This document shows, in pieces, positions 1 to 10,118 of a stretch of 64,000 nt of DNA. A program made the position numbers and the translations under genes. The notes under the pieces are model-generated. The model saw only the letters and a program-made list of their open reading frames with translations, ran no database searches and was not told where the DNA came from. The stretch's first letter is position 1. Every line of letters starts with the position of its first letter. This DNA is from Streptomyces canus 299MFChir4.1 (lineage in GTDB: Bacteria; Actinomycetota; Actinomycetes; Streptomycetales; Streptomycetaceae), in assembly GCF_000383615.1 (NCBI RefSeq), contig NZ_KB911583.1, positions 1-64,000 of the forward strand, given 5' to 3'.

Positions 1-169
1 CTGGGCGTGAGGAAACCCGCCCTCCCGTTCCCGGACCACGCACCGGATGCGTGCCGCCGGACCGCGGAGCGAACGCGGGCGACCAGAACGCCCAACACCG
101 TTCGGGGCGTTCGGCTGAGCATGAATCCTGGCAACAGGACTCACTCCTGCCCAGTCTCTAGGAACGGTA

Positions 170-190
170 CTGAGTACGTGGTCTGAGTAC
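170..190. promoter_or_regulatory. Tandem CTGAGTAC repeat
   Basis: The 8-mer CTGAGTAC occurs at 170-177 and again at 183-190. The first copy lies inside the near-palindrome GTACTGAGTAC. The pair sits about 45 bp upstream of the small membrane-protein gene starting at 236. A start-to-start spacing of 13 bp suits a direct-repeat binding site, or one copy may overlap a promoter. The assignment is inferred from position only. Confidence 0.3.
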
Positions 191-235
191 CTGTACGGAT
201 GTGCCCACCCCGGTGTGCTCGGCAGGCTGTTCCGC

Positions 236-394
236 ATGACGACGCACCGCATGGCCCACCGTTCGCCCAAGCCCCTCGCCGACCCGAACCGGCCCGTCGA
301 GCGTGCCGTGACCGCCGCGCTGGTCCTCGGCGTGCTCGCGGGGCTCGGCTGGATCGCGGGGATGATCTACACCGTGGCGGGCTGGTCCTTCTGA
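236..394 (+). CDS. Small single-span membrane protein, 52 aa
   Basis: A short frame begins with MTTHRMAHRSPK and has a basic, proline-containing N-terminus of about 25 residues. This is followed by one hydrophobic helix (about residues 26-50, VTAALVLGVLAGLGWIAGMI) and ends in GWSF. That layout predicts a cytoplasmic N-terminus and one membrane span. It ends 8 bp before the 3' end of the minus-strand oxidoreductase. Codon use follows the local GC-rich third-position pattern, which supports real coding. An alternative start is the ATG six codons in (251). I do not recognise a named family and assign no function. Repeats at 170-190 may be its regulatory site. Confidence 0.55.
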   Translation: MTTHRMAHRSPKPLADPNRPVERAVTAALVLGVLAGLGWIAGMIYTVAGWSF

Positions 395-401
395 CGCGGC
401 C

Positions 402-1580
402 TCACCGGCTCGACGCCACCCGGAAGGTGATCCCGGCCCGTCGCAGCCGCTCGATCAGCCTTTCCCCCATTGCCACCGCCGGCGTGACCTGACCGGACGT
501 CTCCGGGAGGTCGTCGAAGGCCAGGGACAGCGCCGACTCGGCGAACATCTTCGCGGTCTCGTCGTATCCCGGGTCGCCGCCCGCGACCTCGGTGAACACC
601 CGCCGGCCACCGCCCTCGCCGACGAAGCGCACCGAGAACCAGCTCTTCGCCCGCTTCTCGGCGCTCGGCCCGTCACCCGGCCTGACCCGGCCGGACAGCC
701 AGCGACGCGCGGGCGGCACCTGAGCCGCCGCGAACAGCGCGCCCATGGCCGCGACCCCGCCCACCGCGACCGGCAGCCGCCGTACGGCCGCGTAGTGGCG
801 GTAGCGGAAGTCGGGGCCGTAGCGCTCCAGGGCCTTCGCGGAGCGCCGGACGATCTGCGCGTCGATGGTCGGCAGCGGCAGCGCCCAGGCGCCGACCTCC
901 TGCGCGTACCGGGGGGTGCCGGTCGGCGCGGCGGCCCGCCGGCCCACCAGGCGCGGCTCGTGCCGGCCGCGGTCCCGGGCGGCGGCGATCATCTGCCGGC
1001 CGCGCGCGAACTGGTTGAGAGCGGAGGCGAAGGTCCCTCCGGAGAACATGGCGTCCGCGGTCACGAAGCCGTCGACGGTGAGCGGAACGCCCTCCGGCAG
1101 CTGCCGGACCGTGAAGTAGGCCCCCAGGTCGTGCGGGACCGAGTCGAACCCGCACGCGTGCACCAGCCGTGCGCCCGTCTCACGCGCGCGTGCGTCGTGC
1201 CGAACGTACATCAGGTCCACGAACTCCGGCTCGCCCGAGAGGTCGAGGTAGTCCGTCCCCGCGTCCGCGCAGGCGGCGACCAGCTCCTCGCCGTACGTCA
1301 GGTAGGGGCCGACCGTGGTGGCGACCACGCGCGCGTGCTCGGCGAGCGCGCGCAGCGAGTCCGGGTCCGACACGTCGGCCGTGAGGACCCCGACGTCGGT
1401 GCCCTTCGGCAGCCGCTCGCGCAGCGCCCTCAGCTTGTCCTCGTTGCGGCCGGCGATGGCCCAGCGCAGATCGTCCGGGCCGTGCGCGGCGAGGTACTGC
1501 GCGGTGAGCGCGCCCGCGAAACTCGTCGCCCCGAACAGCACGATGTCGTAGGGACGGTCCGATCTTTTCAGCCTGCTCAT
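402..1580 (-). CDS. Saccharopine dehydrogenase-like NAD(P) oxidoreductase
   Basis: This 392-aa protein has an N-terminal Rossmann domain with a dinucleotide loop FGATSFAG (residues 16-23). A long C-terminal domain follows, typical of the saccharopine-dehydrogenase / trans-acting enoyl reductase superfamily. Mycobacterial relatives (Rv2953-type) act as separate enoyl reductases in lipid assembly, whereas most actinobacterial members have no proven substrate. A short hydrophobic stretch in the C-terminal half (around VAVGGVAAMGALFAAAQV) could touch the membrane, as in other family members. It is transcribed alone and convergent to the small gene at 236. The start ATG is followed by SRLKRSDRPYDIVLFG. 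Family assignment is good; reaction unknown. Confidence 0.8.
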   Translation of the reverse strand: MSRLKRSDRPYDIVLFGATSFAGALTAQYLAAHGPDDLRWAIAGRNEDKLRALRERLPKGTDVGVLTADVSDPDSLRALAEHARVVATTVGPYLTYGEELVAACADAGTDYLDLSGEPEFVDLMYVRHDARARETGARLVHACGFDSVPHDLGAYFTVRQLPEGVPLTVDGFVTADAMFSGGTFASALNQFARGRQMIAAARDRGRHEPRLVGRRAAAPTGTPRYAQEVGAWALPLPTIDAQIVRRSAKALERYGPDFRYRHYAAVRRLPVAVGGVAAMGALFAAAQVPPARRWLSGRVRPGDGPSAEKRAKSWFSVRFVGEGGGRRVFTEVAGGDPGYDETAKMFAESALSLAFDDLPETSGQVTPAVAMGERLIERLRRAGITFRVASSR

Positions 1581-1807
1581 GACACTCCTGGATCCGCCGC
1601 ACGCGCCGTTGTCGGTGGCCGAGGCTAGCGTGAGGAGTGCGGAGCCAGTCGAGGGGGCCGGAGGTTGATGCGGATGGCGAAGCGGGAGAACCGCCGTGAC
1701 CGGCTCATAATTGGCTAAGCGCTTGCTCGCTCAGGTCTTGTGTCCACTGGAACACGTTCTTAGCATCACTGGTGTTACATCAGTTGTGTCACGCCAATGG
1801 GGGCTGC

Positions 1808-2962
1808 ATGACAACGGCAACGACGCCCGGGCACGGCCCGCTCGCCGGCGTGCGCGTGGTGGAGCTCGCCGGCATCGGGCCGGGCCCGTTCGCCGGCATG
1901 CTCCTCGCCGACCTGGGAGCCGACGTCGTCCGCGTCTCCCGTCCCGGCGGCGCCGCCCTCTCGATCGACCCCGACCACGACCTCACCAACCGCAACAAGC
2001 GTTCGGTCGTCGTCGACCTCAAGGCCCCCGAAGGACCCGCGCGCGTGCTCGGCCTCGCCGCCCGCGCCGACATCCTGATCGAGGGCAACCGCCCCGGTGT
2101 CGCCGAGCGCCTCGGCGTCGGCCCCGAGGACTGCCACGCGCGCAATCCCGCCCTCGTCTACGGCCGGATGACCGGCTGGGGCCAGCAGGGACCGCTGGCC
2201 CAGCGCGCCGGGCACGACATCGCCTACATCGCCCTCACCGGCACCCTCGGCATGATCGGCGAACCGGGCCGTCCCCCGGCCGTCCCCGCCAATCTCCTCG
2301 GCGACTACGCGGGCGGCTCCCTGTACCTCGTCGTCGGCGTTCTCGCCGCCCTCCACCACGCGCGCGCGACCGGCACCGGACAAGTCGTCGACGCCGCCAT
2401 CGTCGACGGCACCTCCCACCTCTCCGCGATGATCCACGCCATGACCGCGGCCGGCGGCTGGCAGGACCGGCGCGGCGCCAACCTCCTGGACGGCGGCTGC
2501 CCGTACTACGGCACCTACGAGACCGCCGACGGGAAGTACATGGCGGTCGGCGCGCTGGAGCCGCAGTTCTACGACCTGTTCCTCGACCTGCTCGGCGTCC
2601 CGGACTTCGCGGACGCCCGCAAGGACTGGACCCGCTGGGACGACCTGCGCGAGGCGGTCGCGGCCCGCTTCCGCAGCCGTACGCGAGACGAGTGGGCGGC
2701 CGTCTTCGAGGGCACCGACGCGTGCGTGGCCCCCGTCCTGTCGCTGCGCGAGGCCCCGCACCACCCGCACCTCGCCGCCCGCGGCACCTTCACCGACCAC
2801 GGTGGCATCACCCAGCCCGCTCCCGCGCCCCGCTTCTCCGCGACCCCCACGGCCGTGCGCACCGGGCCCGCCCGGGACGGCGCCGACACCGCGGACGTGG
2901 CACGCGACTGGGACGTACCGGACCTCGTGCAGGGCCAGGAACTCCGGAAAGGCCCCGAATGA
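1808..2962 (+). CDS. Alpha-methylacyl-CoA racemase (CaiB/BaiF family)
   Basis: This 384-aa class III CoA-transferase fold protein should interconvert 2R and 2S methylacyl-CoA so that branched chains can enter beta-oxidation. The catalytic residues known from the mycobacterial racemase MCR (His126, Asp156, Glu241) have exact counterparts ten residues later: His136 in AGHDIAY, Asp166 in LLGDYAGG and Glu251 in ALEPQFY. That makes a racemase more likely than a CoA-transferase. The ATG at 1808 follows a run of G; an in-frame GTG at 1772 would add 12 residues including a rare TTA leucine codon, and is less likely. It opens an operon, and its stop overlaps the next ATG (ATGA). Confidence 0.85.
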   Translation: MTTATTPGHGPLAGVRVVELAGIGPGPFAGMLLADLGADVVRVSRPGGAALSIDPDHDLTNRNKRSVVVDLKAPEGPARVLGLAARADILIEGNRPGVAERLGVGPEDCHARNPALVYGRMTGWGQQGPLAQRAGHDIAYIALTGTLGMIGEPGRPPAVPANLLGDYAGGSLYLVVGVLAALHHARATGTGQVVDAAIVDGTSHLSAMIHAMTAAGGWQDRRGANLLDGGCPYYGTYETADGKYMAVGALEPQFYDLFLDLLGVPDFADARKDWTRWDDLREAVAARFRSRTRDEWAAVFEGTDACVAPVLSLREAPHHPHLAARGTFTDHGGITQPAPAPRFSATPTAVRTGPARDGADTADVARDWDVPDLVQGQELRKGPE

Positions 2963-4101
2963 AGCGGCAGCTCTTCGCCCCCGAGCACGACGCTTTCCGC
3001 GCGACCGTGCGCGCCTTCCTGGCCAGGGAGGTCCTGCCGTACTACGCGCAGTGGGAGAAGGACGGCATCGTCTCCCGCGAGGCATGGCGGGCGGCCGGCA
3101 AGCAGGGGCTGCTCGGGCTCGCCGTGCCCGAGGAGTTCGGGGGCGGCGGCACGACCGACTTCCGCTACGCGACCGTCCTGGCCGAGGAGTTCACGCGCGC
3201 CGGCGCCCCCGGACTCGCCCTGGGCCTGCACAACGACGTCATCGGCCCGTACCTCACCGGCCTCGCCACCGAGGAGCAGAAGCGCCGCTGGCTGCCCGGC
3301 TTCTGCGACGGCTCGCTGATCACCGCGATCGCCATGACCGAGCCCGGCGCGGGCTCCGACCTCCAGGGCATCCGCACGCACGCGGAGGACCGGGGCGACC
3401 ACTGGGTGCTGAACGGCTCCAAGACCTTCATCTCCAACGGGATCATCGCCGACCTGGTGATCGTCGTCGCGAAGACCACCCCCGAGGGCGGGGCCCGCGG
3501 GCTGTCGCTGCTGGTCGTCGAGCGCGGCATGGCGGGCTTCGAGCGGGGCCGCAACCTCGACAAGATCGGCCAGAAGGCGCAGGACACCGCCGAGCTGTTC
3601 TTCCACGACGTGCGCGTGCCCAAGCAGAACCTCCTCGGCGAGCGCGACGGCGCCTTCGCGCACCTGATGACCAACCTCGCCCAGGAGCGCCTGAGCATCG
3701 CCGTCTCCGCGATCGCCGCCGCCGAACACCTCCTGGAGATCACCACCGCGTACGTCAAGGAGCGCGAGGCCTTCGGCCGGCCGCTCGCCACCAAGCAGCA
3801 CATCCGGTTCGAGATAGCCGAGATGGCCACGGAGTGCGCGGTCACGCGGACGTTCGTCGACCGCTGCGTCGAGGACCACTCCGACGGAGGACTGGACGCC
3901 GTCCACGCCTCCATGGCCAAGTGGTGGGCGACCGAGCTCCAGAAGCGGGTCGCCGACCGCTGCCTGCAACTGCACGGCGGCTACGGCTACATGAGCGAGT
4001 ACCCGGTCGCACGGGCCTTCACCGACGGCCGGATCCAGACCATCTACGGCGGCACGACCGAGATCATGAAAGAGATCATCGGCCGTTCCCTGCTGAGCTG
4101 A
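2959..4101 (+). CDS. Acyl-CoA dehydrogenase
   Basis: This 380-aa flavoenzyme inserts the alpha-beta double bond into acyl-CoA. It has the family layout of an N-terminal helical domain, a middle beta domain with [13 protein letters not shown] (FAD/substrate contact), and a C-terminal helical domain. The C-terminal helix carries the catalytic base as Glu368 in [15 protein letters not shown]. The start ATG overlaps the racemase stop, so the two are translationally coupled. With a racemase upstream and thiolase plus FadB downstream, it is the first oxidation step of the pathway. Chain-length or branch preference cannot be read from the sequence. Confidence 0.9.
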   Translation: MKRQLFAPEHDAFRATVRAFLAREVLPYYAQWEKDGIVSREAWRAAGKQGLLGLAVPEEFGGGGTTDFRYATVLAEEFTRAGAPGLALGLHNDVIGPYLTGLATEEQKRRWLPGFCDGSLITAIAMTEPGAGSDLQGIRTHAEDRGDHWVLNGSKTFISNGIIADLVIVVAKTTPEGGARGLSLLVVERGMAGFERGRNLDKIGQKAQDTAELFFHDVRVPKQNLLGERDGAFAHLMTNLAQERLSIAVSAIAAAEHLLEITTAYVKEREAFGRPLATKQHIRFEIAEMATECAVTRTFVDRCVEDHSDGGLDAVHASMAKWWATELQKRVADRCLQLHGGYGYMSEYPVARAFTDGRIQTIYGGTTEIMKEIIGRSLLS

Positions 4102-4123
4102 CCCTCATTCGAAAGGCTTCCCC

Positions 4124-5338
<1,215 letters not shown>

Positions 5339-5380
5339 CCCCCTCCCACGGATACGACGGATCACACGGAGCACTTCCAC

Positions 5381-7576
5381 ATGAGCACTCAGTCCACGAC
5401 CATCCGCTGGGAACAGGACCGCACCGGCGTCGTCACCCTCGTCATCGACGACCCGAACCAGTCCGCGAACACCATGAACCAGGCGTTCCGCGACTCCCTC
5501 GCGGTGATCACCGACCGCCTGGAGGCCGAGAAGGACACCATCCGCGGTGTCATCATCACCTCCGCCAAGAAGACCTTCTTCGCGGGCGGCGACCTGCGCG
5601 ACCTGATCCGGGTCACCCCCGGGACCGCGCAGGAGCTCTTCGACGGCGGCCTCGCGATCAAGCGCAACCTGCGCCGCATCGAGACCCTGGGCAAGCCGGT
5701 CGTCGCCGCCATCAACGGAGCGGCCCTCGGCGGCGGTTACGAGATCGCCCTGGCCTGCCACCACCGCATCGCCCTCGACGCGCCCGGCTCCAAGATCGGT
5801 TGCCCGGAGGTCACCCTGGGCCTGCTGCCGGGCGGCGGCGGTGTCGTCCGCACCGTCCGCCTCCTGGGCATCGCCGACGCCCTCCTGAAGGTGCTGCTGC
5901 AGGGCACGCAGTACGCCCCGCAGCGCGCCCTGCAGAACGGCCTCGTCGACGACGTGGCCACCACACAGGACGAACTCCTCGCCAAGGCCCGCGCGTTCAT
6001 CGAGGCCAACCCCGAGTCCCAGCAGCCCTGGGACAAGCCCGGCTACCGCATCCCCGGCGGCACGCCCGCCCACCCGAAGTTCGCGGCGAACCTGCCCGCC
6101 TTCCCGGCGAACCTCCGCAAGCAGACCAACGGCGCGCCCTACCCGGCCCCGCGCAACATCCTCGCGGCCGCGGTCGAGGGCGCCCAGGTCGACTTCGAGA
6201 CCGCGCAGGTCATCGAGGCGCGTTACTTCGTCGAACTGGCCGCCGGCCAGACGTCCAAGAACATGATCCAGGCGTTCTTCTTCGACCTCCAGGCGGTGAA
6301 CTCCGGCGCGAACCGCCCCAAGGGCGTGGCACCCCGCCAGATCCGCAGGGTGGCCGTGCTCGGCGCCGGGATGATGGGCGCGGGCATCGCGTACTCGTGC
6401 GCCCGCGCGGGCATCGACGTGGTCCTCAAGGACGTGTCCCTGCAGGCGGCGGCCAAGGGCAAGGCCTACTCGGAGAAGCTCTGCGCGAAGGCGGTCTCCC
6501 GGGGCCGTACGACGCAGGAGAAGGCGGACGCGCTCCTGGCCCGCATCACCCCGACGGCGGACCCGCAGGACCTGGCCGGCTGCGACGCGGTCATCGAGGC
6601 CGTCTTCGAGGACACGGCGCTCAAGCACAAGGTCTTCCAGGAGATCCAAAACATCGTCGAGCCGGACGCACTCCTGTGCTCCAACACCTCGACGCTTCCC
6701 ATCACCGCTCTCGCCGAAGGGGTGGAGCGCCAGACCGACTTCATCGGCCTGCACTTCTTCTCACCGGTCGACAAGATGCCGCTGGTCGAGATCATCAAGG
6801 GCGAGCGCACGGGCGAGGAAGCCCTCGCGAGGGCCTTCGACCTGGTGCGGCAGATCAACAAGACCCCGATCGTGGTGAACGACTCCCGCGGGTTCTTCAC
6901 CTCCCGCGTGATCGGCCAGTTCCTCAACGAGGGCGTCGCGATGGTCGGCGAGGGCATCGAGCCCGCGTCGATCGAACAGGCCGCGGCGCAGGCGGGCTAC
7001 CCGGCCAAGGTCCTCTCCCTGATGGACGAACTGACGCTGACGCTCCCGCGCAAGATCCGCAAGGAGACGAAGCAGGCGGTGGAGGAGGCGGGCGGCACCT
7101 GGACGCCCCACCCCGCCGAGGCGGTCATCGACCGCATGGTCGACGAGTTCGGCCGCACCGGCCGCAGCGGGGGCGGCGGCTTCTACGACTACGGCGACGA
7201 CGGCAGGCGCACGTCCCTGTGGCCGGGCCTGCGCGAACACTTCACCCGCCCGGGCACCGAGATCCCCTTCCGGGACATGCAGGAACGCATGCTCTTCGCC
7301 GAGGCCCTGGACACCGTCAAGCTCCTGGAGGAGGGAGTCCTCACCTCGGTCGCCGACGCCAACATCGGCTCCATCTTCGGTATCGGCTTCCCGGGCTGGA
7401 CGGGCGGTGTCCTCCAGTACATCAACGGCTACGAGGGCGGCGCCGGGGCAGGTGTCGGCCTGCCGGGCTTCGTGGCACGCGCGCGTGAACTGGCGGACCG
7501 GTACGGAGAGCGCTTCACGCCTCCGGCGCTGCTGGTCGAGAAGGCGGAGAACGGGGGCCGTTTCGGGGACGAGTGA
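5381..7576 (+). CDS. fadB: Fatty-acid oxidation protein FadB (hydratase + 3-hydroxyacyl-CoA dehydrogenase)
   Basis: This 731-aa two-enzyme fusion begins with a crotonase domain (about 1-200). It has the oxyanion-hole segments KKTFFAGGDLRDL and NGAALGGGYEIAL. An NAD-binding 3-hydroxyacyl-CoA dehydrogenase domain follows from residue 328 (GAGMMGAGIA), with the IGLHFFSPVDKMPLVEI motif. C-terminal dehydrogenase repeats run to about 715. It hydrates 2-enoyl-CoA and then oxidises 3-hydroxyacyl-CoA, feeding the upstream thiolase. It is last in the operon and a strong stem-loop follows its stop. Length matches stand-alone actinobacterial FadB alpha subunits. Confidence 0.93.
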   Translation: MSTQSTTIRWEQDRTGVVTLVIDDPNQSANTMNQAFRDSLAVITDRLEAEKDTIRGVIITSAKKTFFAGGDLRDLIRVTPGTAQELFDGGLAIKRNLRRIETLGKPVVAAINGAALGGGYEIALACHHRIALDAPGSKIGCPEVTLGLLPGGGGVVRTVRLLGIADALLKVLLQGTQYAPQRALQNGLVDDVATTQDELLAKARAFIEANPESQQPWDKPGYRIPGGTPAHPKFAANLPAFPANLRKQTNGAPYPAPRNILAAAVEGAQVDFETAQVIEARYFVELAAGQTSKNMIQAFFFDLQAVNSGANRPKGVAPRQIRRVAVLGAGMMGAGIAYSCARAGIDVVLKDVSLQAAAKGKAYSEKLCAKAVSRGRTTQEKADALLARITPTADPQDLAGCDAVIEAVFEDTALKHKVFQEIQNIVEPDALLCSNTSTLPITALAEGVERQTDFIGLHFFSPVDKMPLVEIIKGERTGEEALARAFDLVRQINKTPIVVNDSRGFFTSRVIGQFLNEGVAMVGEGIEPASIEQAAAQAGYPAKVLSLMDELTLTLPRKIRKETKQAVEEAGGTWTPHPAEAVIDRMVDEFGRTGRSGGGGFYDYGDDGRRTSLWPGLREHFTRPGTEIPFRDMQERMLFAEALDTVKLLEEGVLTSVADANIGSIFGIGFPGWTGGVLQYINGYEGGAGAGVGLPGFVARARELADRYGERFTPPALLVEKAENGGRFGDE

Positions 7577-7586
7577 GGCGAACGCC

Positions 7587-7626
7587 GGGAACGCCGGGCG
7601 GGCTGAGTCGGCCCTCCCGGCGTCCC
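7587..7626. terminator. Stem-loop terminator after fadB
   Basis: An inverted repeat forms a stem of about 16 bp. The left arm begins GGGAACGCCGGG and the right arm ends CCCGGCGTCCC, with one bulged base and a loop around TGAGTCG. It lies 10 bp past the fadB stop, between convergent genes, and has no U-tract, as is usual for actinobacterial terminators. Just downstream, CCCTCAGGGG is repeated (about 7652-7680). Confidence 0.6.
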
Positions 7627-7671
7627 GGGTGGTGCGGACGTCAGGGGGCCTCACCCTCAGGGGCCCCACCC

Positions 7672-8391
7672 TCAGGGGGCCCCGCCCACCTCTGACGTCC
7701 ACTCCCGCAGTTCCTCCTTCAGGGACCGCTGAAAGGTCGTCAACAGGGCTTGCACGACCAGGGGTTCCATGTGCGCCGACAACGACTTCACGTCCTGCGC
7801 GTCGCGTTGGGCCACCTCGCCCCGGAACAGCTGCGACAACTCGTGCGCGGCGGTCCGTGAGTGCTCGATGAGCACCTTCCGCGAGGCGAGGATCGCCTCC
7901 TGAGACAGGGGGACGTCGAGCAGCGCGACGCCGAGCCGGAGCAGGCCCAGGTCGACGCGGTAGCCGTCGCCGTCCCGCCGTACGACGTCCATCGCGGCGA
8001 GCCGCTCCAGGTCGTCGTCGCTCAGTGCCCGCCCCGCCCGCCGCCGCAGCTCCTCGCGGGTCACCCGCTCCACGACGTCCGGGGCCCAGGAGGCCACCAC
8101 CGCCCGGTGGATCGCGAGGTCGTGGGCGCTCAGCTCGGCAGGCAGCTGCTGCATGTACCGCTCGATCGCCGCCAGCGTCATCCCCTGGTGCTGGAGCTCC
8201 TCGATCAGCGCGAGACGCGCGAGGTGCTCGCGGCCGTAGTGGCCGACCCGGCGCGGACCGATCACCGGCGGCGGCAGCAGCCCTCGCGTGCCGTAGAAGC
8301 GGACCGTGCGGACCGTGACCCCCGCCCGCGCGGCCAGCTCGTCGACGGTGAGGGTCGGCTCCTCGGCATCGGGGGAGGGGTCGGTCGTCAT
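7672..8391 (-). CDS. MerR family transcriptional regulator
   Basis: This 239-aa protein has an N-terminal winged HTH starting LTVDELAARAGVTVRTVRFY (about residues 14-33) followed by GTRGLLPPP and a linking helix. This is the classic MerR DNA-binding head. The C-terminal part is unusually long for MerR (about 160 residues), helical and without a recognised ligand motif or metal-binding cysteines. The ATG at 8391 was chosen because it begins the conserved region; the frame is open 32 codons further upstream. It is divergent from the amino-acid permease at 8614, the obvious candidate target, with an imperfect palindrome at 8408-8426 between them. Ligand unknown. Confidence 0.8.
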   Translation of the reverse strand: MTTDPSPDAEEPTLTVDELAARAGVTVRTVRFYGTRGLLPPPVIGPRRVGHYGREHLARLALIEELQHQGMTLAAIERYMQQLPAELSAHDLAIHRAVVASWAPDVVERVTREELRRRAGRALSDDDLERLAAMDVVRRDGDGYRVDLGLLRLGVALLDVPLSQEAILASRKVLIEHSRTAAHELSQLFRGEVAQRDAQDVKSLSAHMEPLVVQALLTTFQRSLKEELREWTSEVGGAP

Positions 8392-8407
8392 GTGCAGCAG
8401 TATCGCT

Positions 8408-8426
8408 GTCTCACCACTGCTGTGAC
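8408..8426. promoter_or_regulatory. Imperfect palindrome in the MerR/permease divergent region
   Basis: The 19-bp sequence GTCTCACCACTGCTGTGAC has half-sites GTCtCAcCA and TGcTGtGAC around a central C. It lies 17 bp upstream of the merR-type start. The size and symmetry suit a dimeric regulator, most simply the MerR protein itself. This is inferred from position and symmetry. Confidence 0.4.
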
Positions 8427-8613
8427 ACCCGGTCGGCAGACCCTTTCCGATCATGTGAGACCGCCCCCGTGCTGTGACGACCGCCACCGCGTGAGGGGGC
8501 GTGTCCGGGGCATGCGCCCTCTCGGCCTGTGCCTGTCACCAGGAGGTGGGGGCCGACGCACGTCCGGAAACCCGCGCGGGACCCGCCGGGGCGCACCAGA
8601 GAGTGGATCCACC

Positions 8614-10080
8614 GTGAGCAAGGACACCGTGCACTCGGCACAGGCCGCCTCCCGCACCGACGTGGCCCAGGTGCCCGCCGACGCGGGCGACGCCGGCTAC
8701 AGCAAGGACCTCAAGGCCCGCCACGTCAACATGATCGCCATCGGCGGCGCGATCGGCACCGGTCTCTTCCTGGGGGCCGGAGGACGTCTCCACACGGCGG
8801 GCCCGGCGCTGGCGCTGGCCTACCTGGTCTGCGGCATCTTCGCCTTCTTCGTCGTCCGCGCCCTGGGCGAGCTGGTCCTGTACCGCCCCTCCTCGGGCTC
8901 CTTCGTGTCGTACGCGCGCGAGTTCCTCGGGGAGAAGGGTGCGTACGTCGCCGGCTGGATGTACTTCCTGAACTGGTCGACGACCGGCATCGCCGACATC
9001 ACCGCGATCGCGCTCTACACGCACTACTGGAGCCTGTTCACCGACATCCCGCAATGGACGCTGGCCCTGATCGCGCTGGCCGTGGTCCTCGCCGTGAACC
9101 TGATCTCGGTGAAGATCTTCGGCGAGATGGAGTTCTGGTTCGCGATCATCAAGGTCGCCACGCTCGTCGGCTTCATGCTGATCGGCATCTTCCTGCTGGC
9201 CACCCAGCACGAGGTGGGCGGTCGGGCGCCCGGTGTGTCGGTGATCTCGGACAACGGCGGCGTCTTCCCGCACGGCGTGATGCCGGTCGTCCTCGTCATG
9301 CAGGGCGTCATCTTCGCGTACGCCGCCCTCGAACTGGTCGGTGTCGCGGCGGGCGAGACGGCGGAGCCGGAGAAGGTCGTCCCGCGCGCGGTGAACTCGA
9401 TCATGTGGCGGGTGGGCCTGTTCTACGTGGGCTCGGTGGTCCTCCTGGCCCTGCTCCTGCCGGGCTCGGTCTACTCGGCCGACCAGAGCCCCTTCGTCAC
9501 GGTCCTGTCGAAGATCGGGGTCCCGGCGGCCGGTGACGTGATGAACCTGGTCGTCCTGACGGCGGCGATGTCCTCGCTGAACTCCGGGCTGTACTCCACG
9601 GGCCGCATCCTGCGCTCGATGGCGACGGCGGGCTCGGCCCCGAAGTTCACGGCCCGGATGAACCGCAGCCAGGTCCCCTACGGCGGCATCCTGCTCACCT
9701 GCGCGGTCTGCGTCCTCGGTGTGGTCCTGAACTACCTCATGCCGAGCCAGGCCTTCGAGATCGTCCTGAACGTCGCCTCCCTCGGCGTCATCAGCACCTG
9801 GGTGATCATCATGGTGTGCCACCTGGTCTTCGTCCGCCACGCACGTTCGGGCCTGCTCACCCGCCCCTCCTTCCGGCTCCCGTTCAGCCCGGCCACCGAG
9901 ATCACCACGATCGCCTTCCTCCTGGCCTGCCTGGGCATGATGTGGAACGACCCCGAGGTCGGCCGCAGGACGCTCCTGCTCATCCCGGTGATCGCGGTAC
10001 TCCTGGTGGGCGGCTGGTTCGGCATCCGCCGCAGGGTGGAACGGACCGCGGACCGCGAACTGAACGAGTTCACGGACTGA
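8614..10080 (+). CDS. Amino-acid permease, APC family (L-asparagine permease-like)
   Basis: This 488-aa polytopic membrane protein has about 12 hydrophobic segments. The first span carries the amino-acid-transporter signature IAIGGAIGTGLFLGAG. The conserved SFVSYAREFLGEKGAYVAGW segment and the helix-8 region MSSLNSGLYSTGRILRSMA match proton-coupled permeases of the AnsP/CycA/GabP group. The GTG start at 8614 precedes SKDTVHSAQ; the longer upstream open frame is not part of the protein. It is divergent from the MerR regulator. Substrate is inferred only from overall resemblance. Confidence 0.85.
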   Translation: MSKDTVHSAQAASRTDVAQVPADAGDAGYSKDLKARHVNMIAIGGAIGTGLFLGAGGRLHTAGPALALAYLVCGIFAFFVVRALGELVLYRPSSGSFVSYAREFLGEKGAYVAGWMYFLNWSTTGIADITAIALYTHYWSLFTDIPQWTLALIALAVVLAVNLISVKIFGEMEFWFAIIKVATLVGFMLIGIFLLATQHEVGGRAPGVSVISDNGGVFPHGVMPVVLVMQGVIFAYAALELVGVAAGETAEPEKVVPRAVNSIMWRVGLFYVGSVVLLALLLPGSVYSADQSPFVTVLSKIGVPAAGDVMNLVVLTAAMSSLNSGLYSTGRILRSMATAGSAPKFTARMNRSQVPYGGILLTCAVCVLGVVLNYLMPSQAFEIVLNVASLGVISTWVIIMVCHLVFVRHARSGLLTRPSFRLPFSPATEITTIAFLLACLGMMWNDPEVGRRTLLLIPVIAVLLVGGWFGIRRRVERTADRELNEFTD

Positions 10081-10084
10081 CGAA

Positions 10085-10104
10085 GGCCACTGTCAGTGGT
10101 GGCC
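10085..10104. terminator. Hairpin between permease and macrodomain gene
   Basis: GGCCACTG pairs with CAGTGGtGGCC, giving a stem of about 8-9 bp with one bulge and a very tight turn. It begins 5 bp after the permease stop and ends 14 bp before the next ATG. It can act as a terminator for the permease or as a structure in the leader of the macrodomain gene. Confidence 0.4.
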
Positions 10105-10118
10105 TCTACGGTGGCGTC

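Noticed and set aside
1772..1807. GTG start adding a TTA (bldA-dependent) codon to the racemase
   Set aside because: Conserved sequence and the G-rich ribosome site point to the ATG at 1808, so bldA control is not supported.
7861..8613. Open frame continuing upstream of the amino-acid permease
   Set aside because: It overlaps the MerR gene on the other strand and has no family resemblance. The conserved permease sequence starts after 8614.
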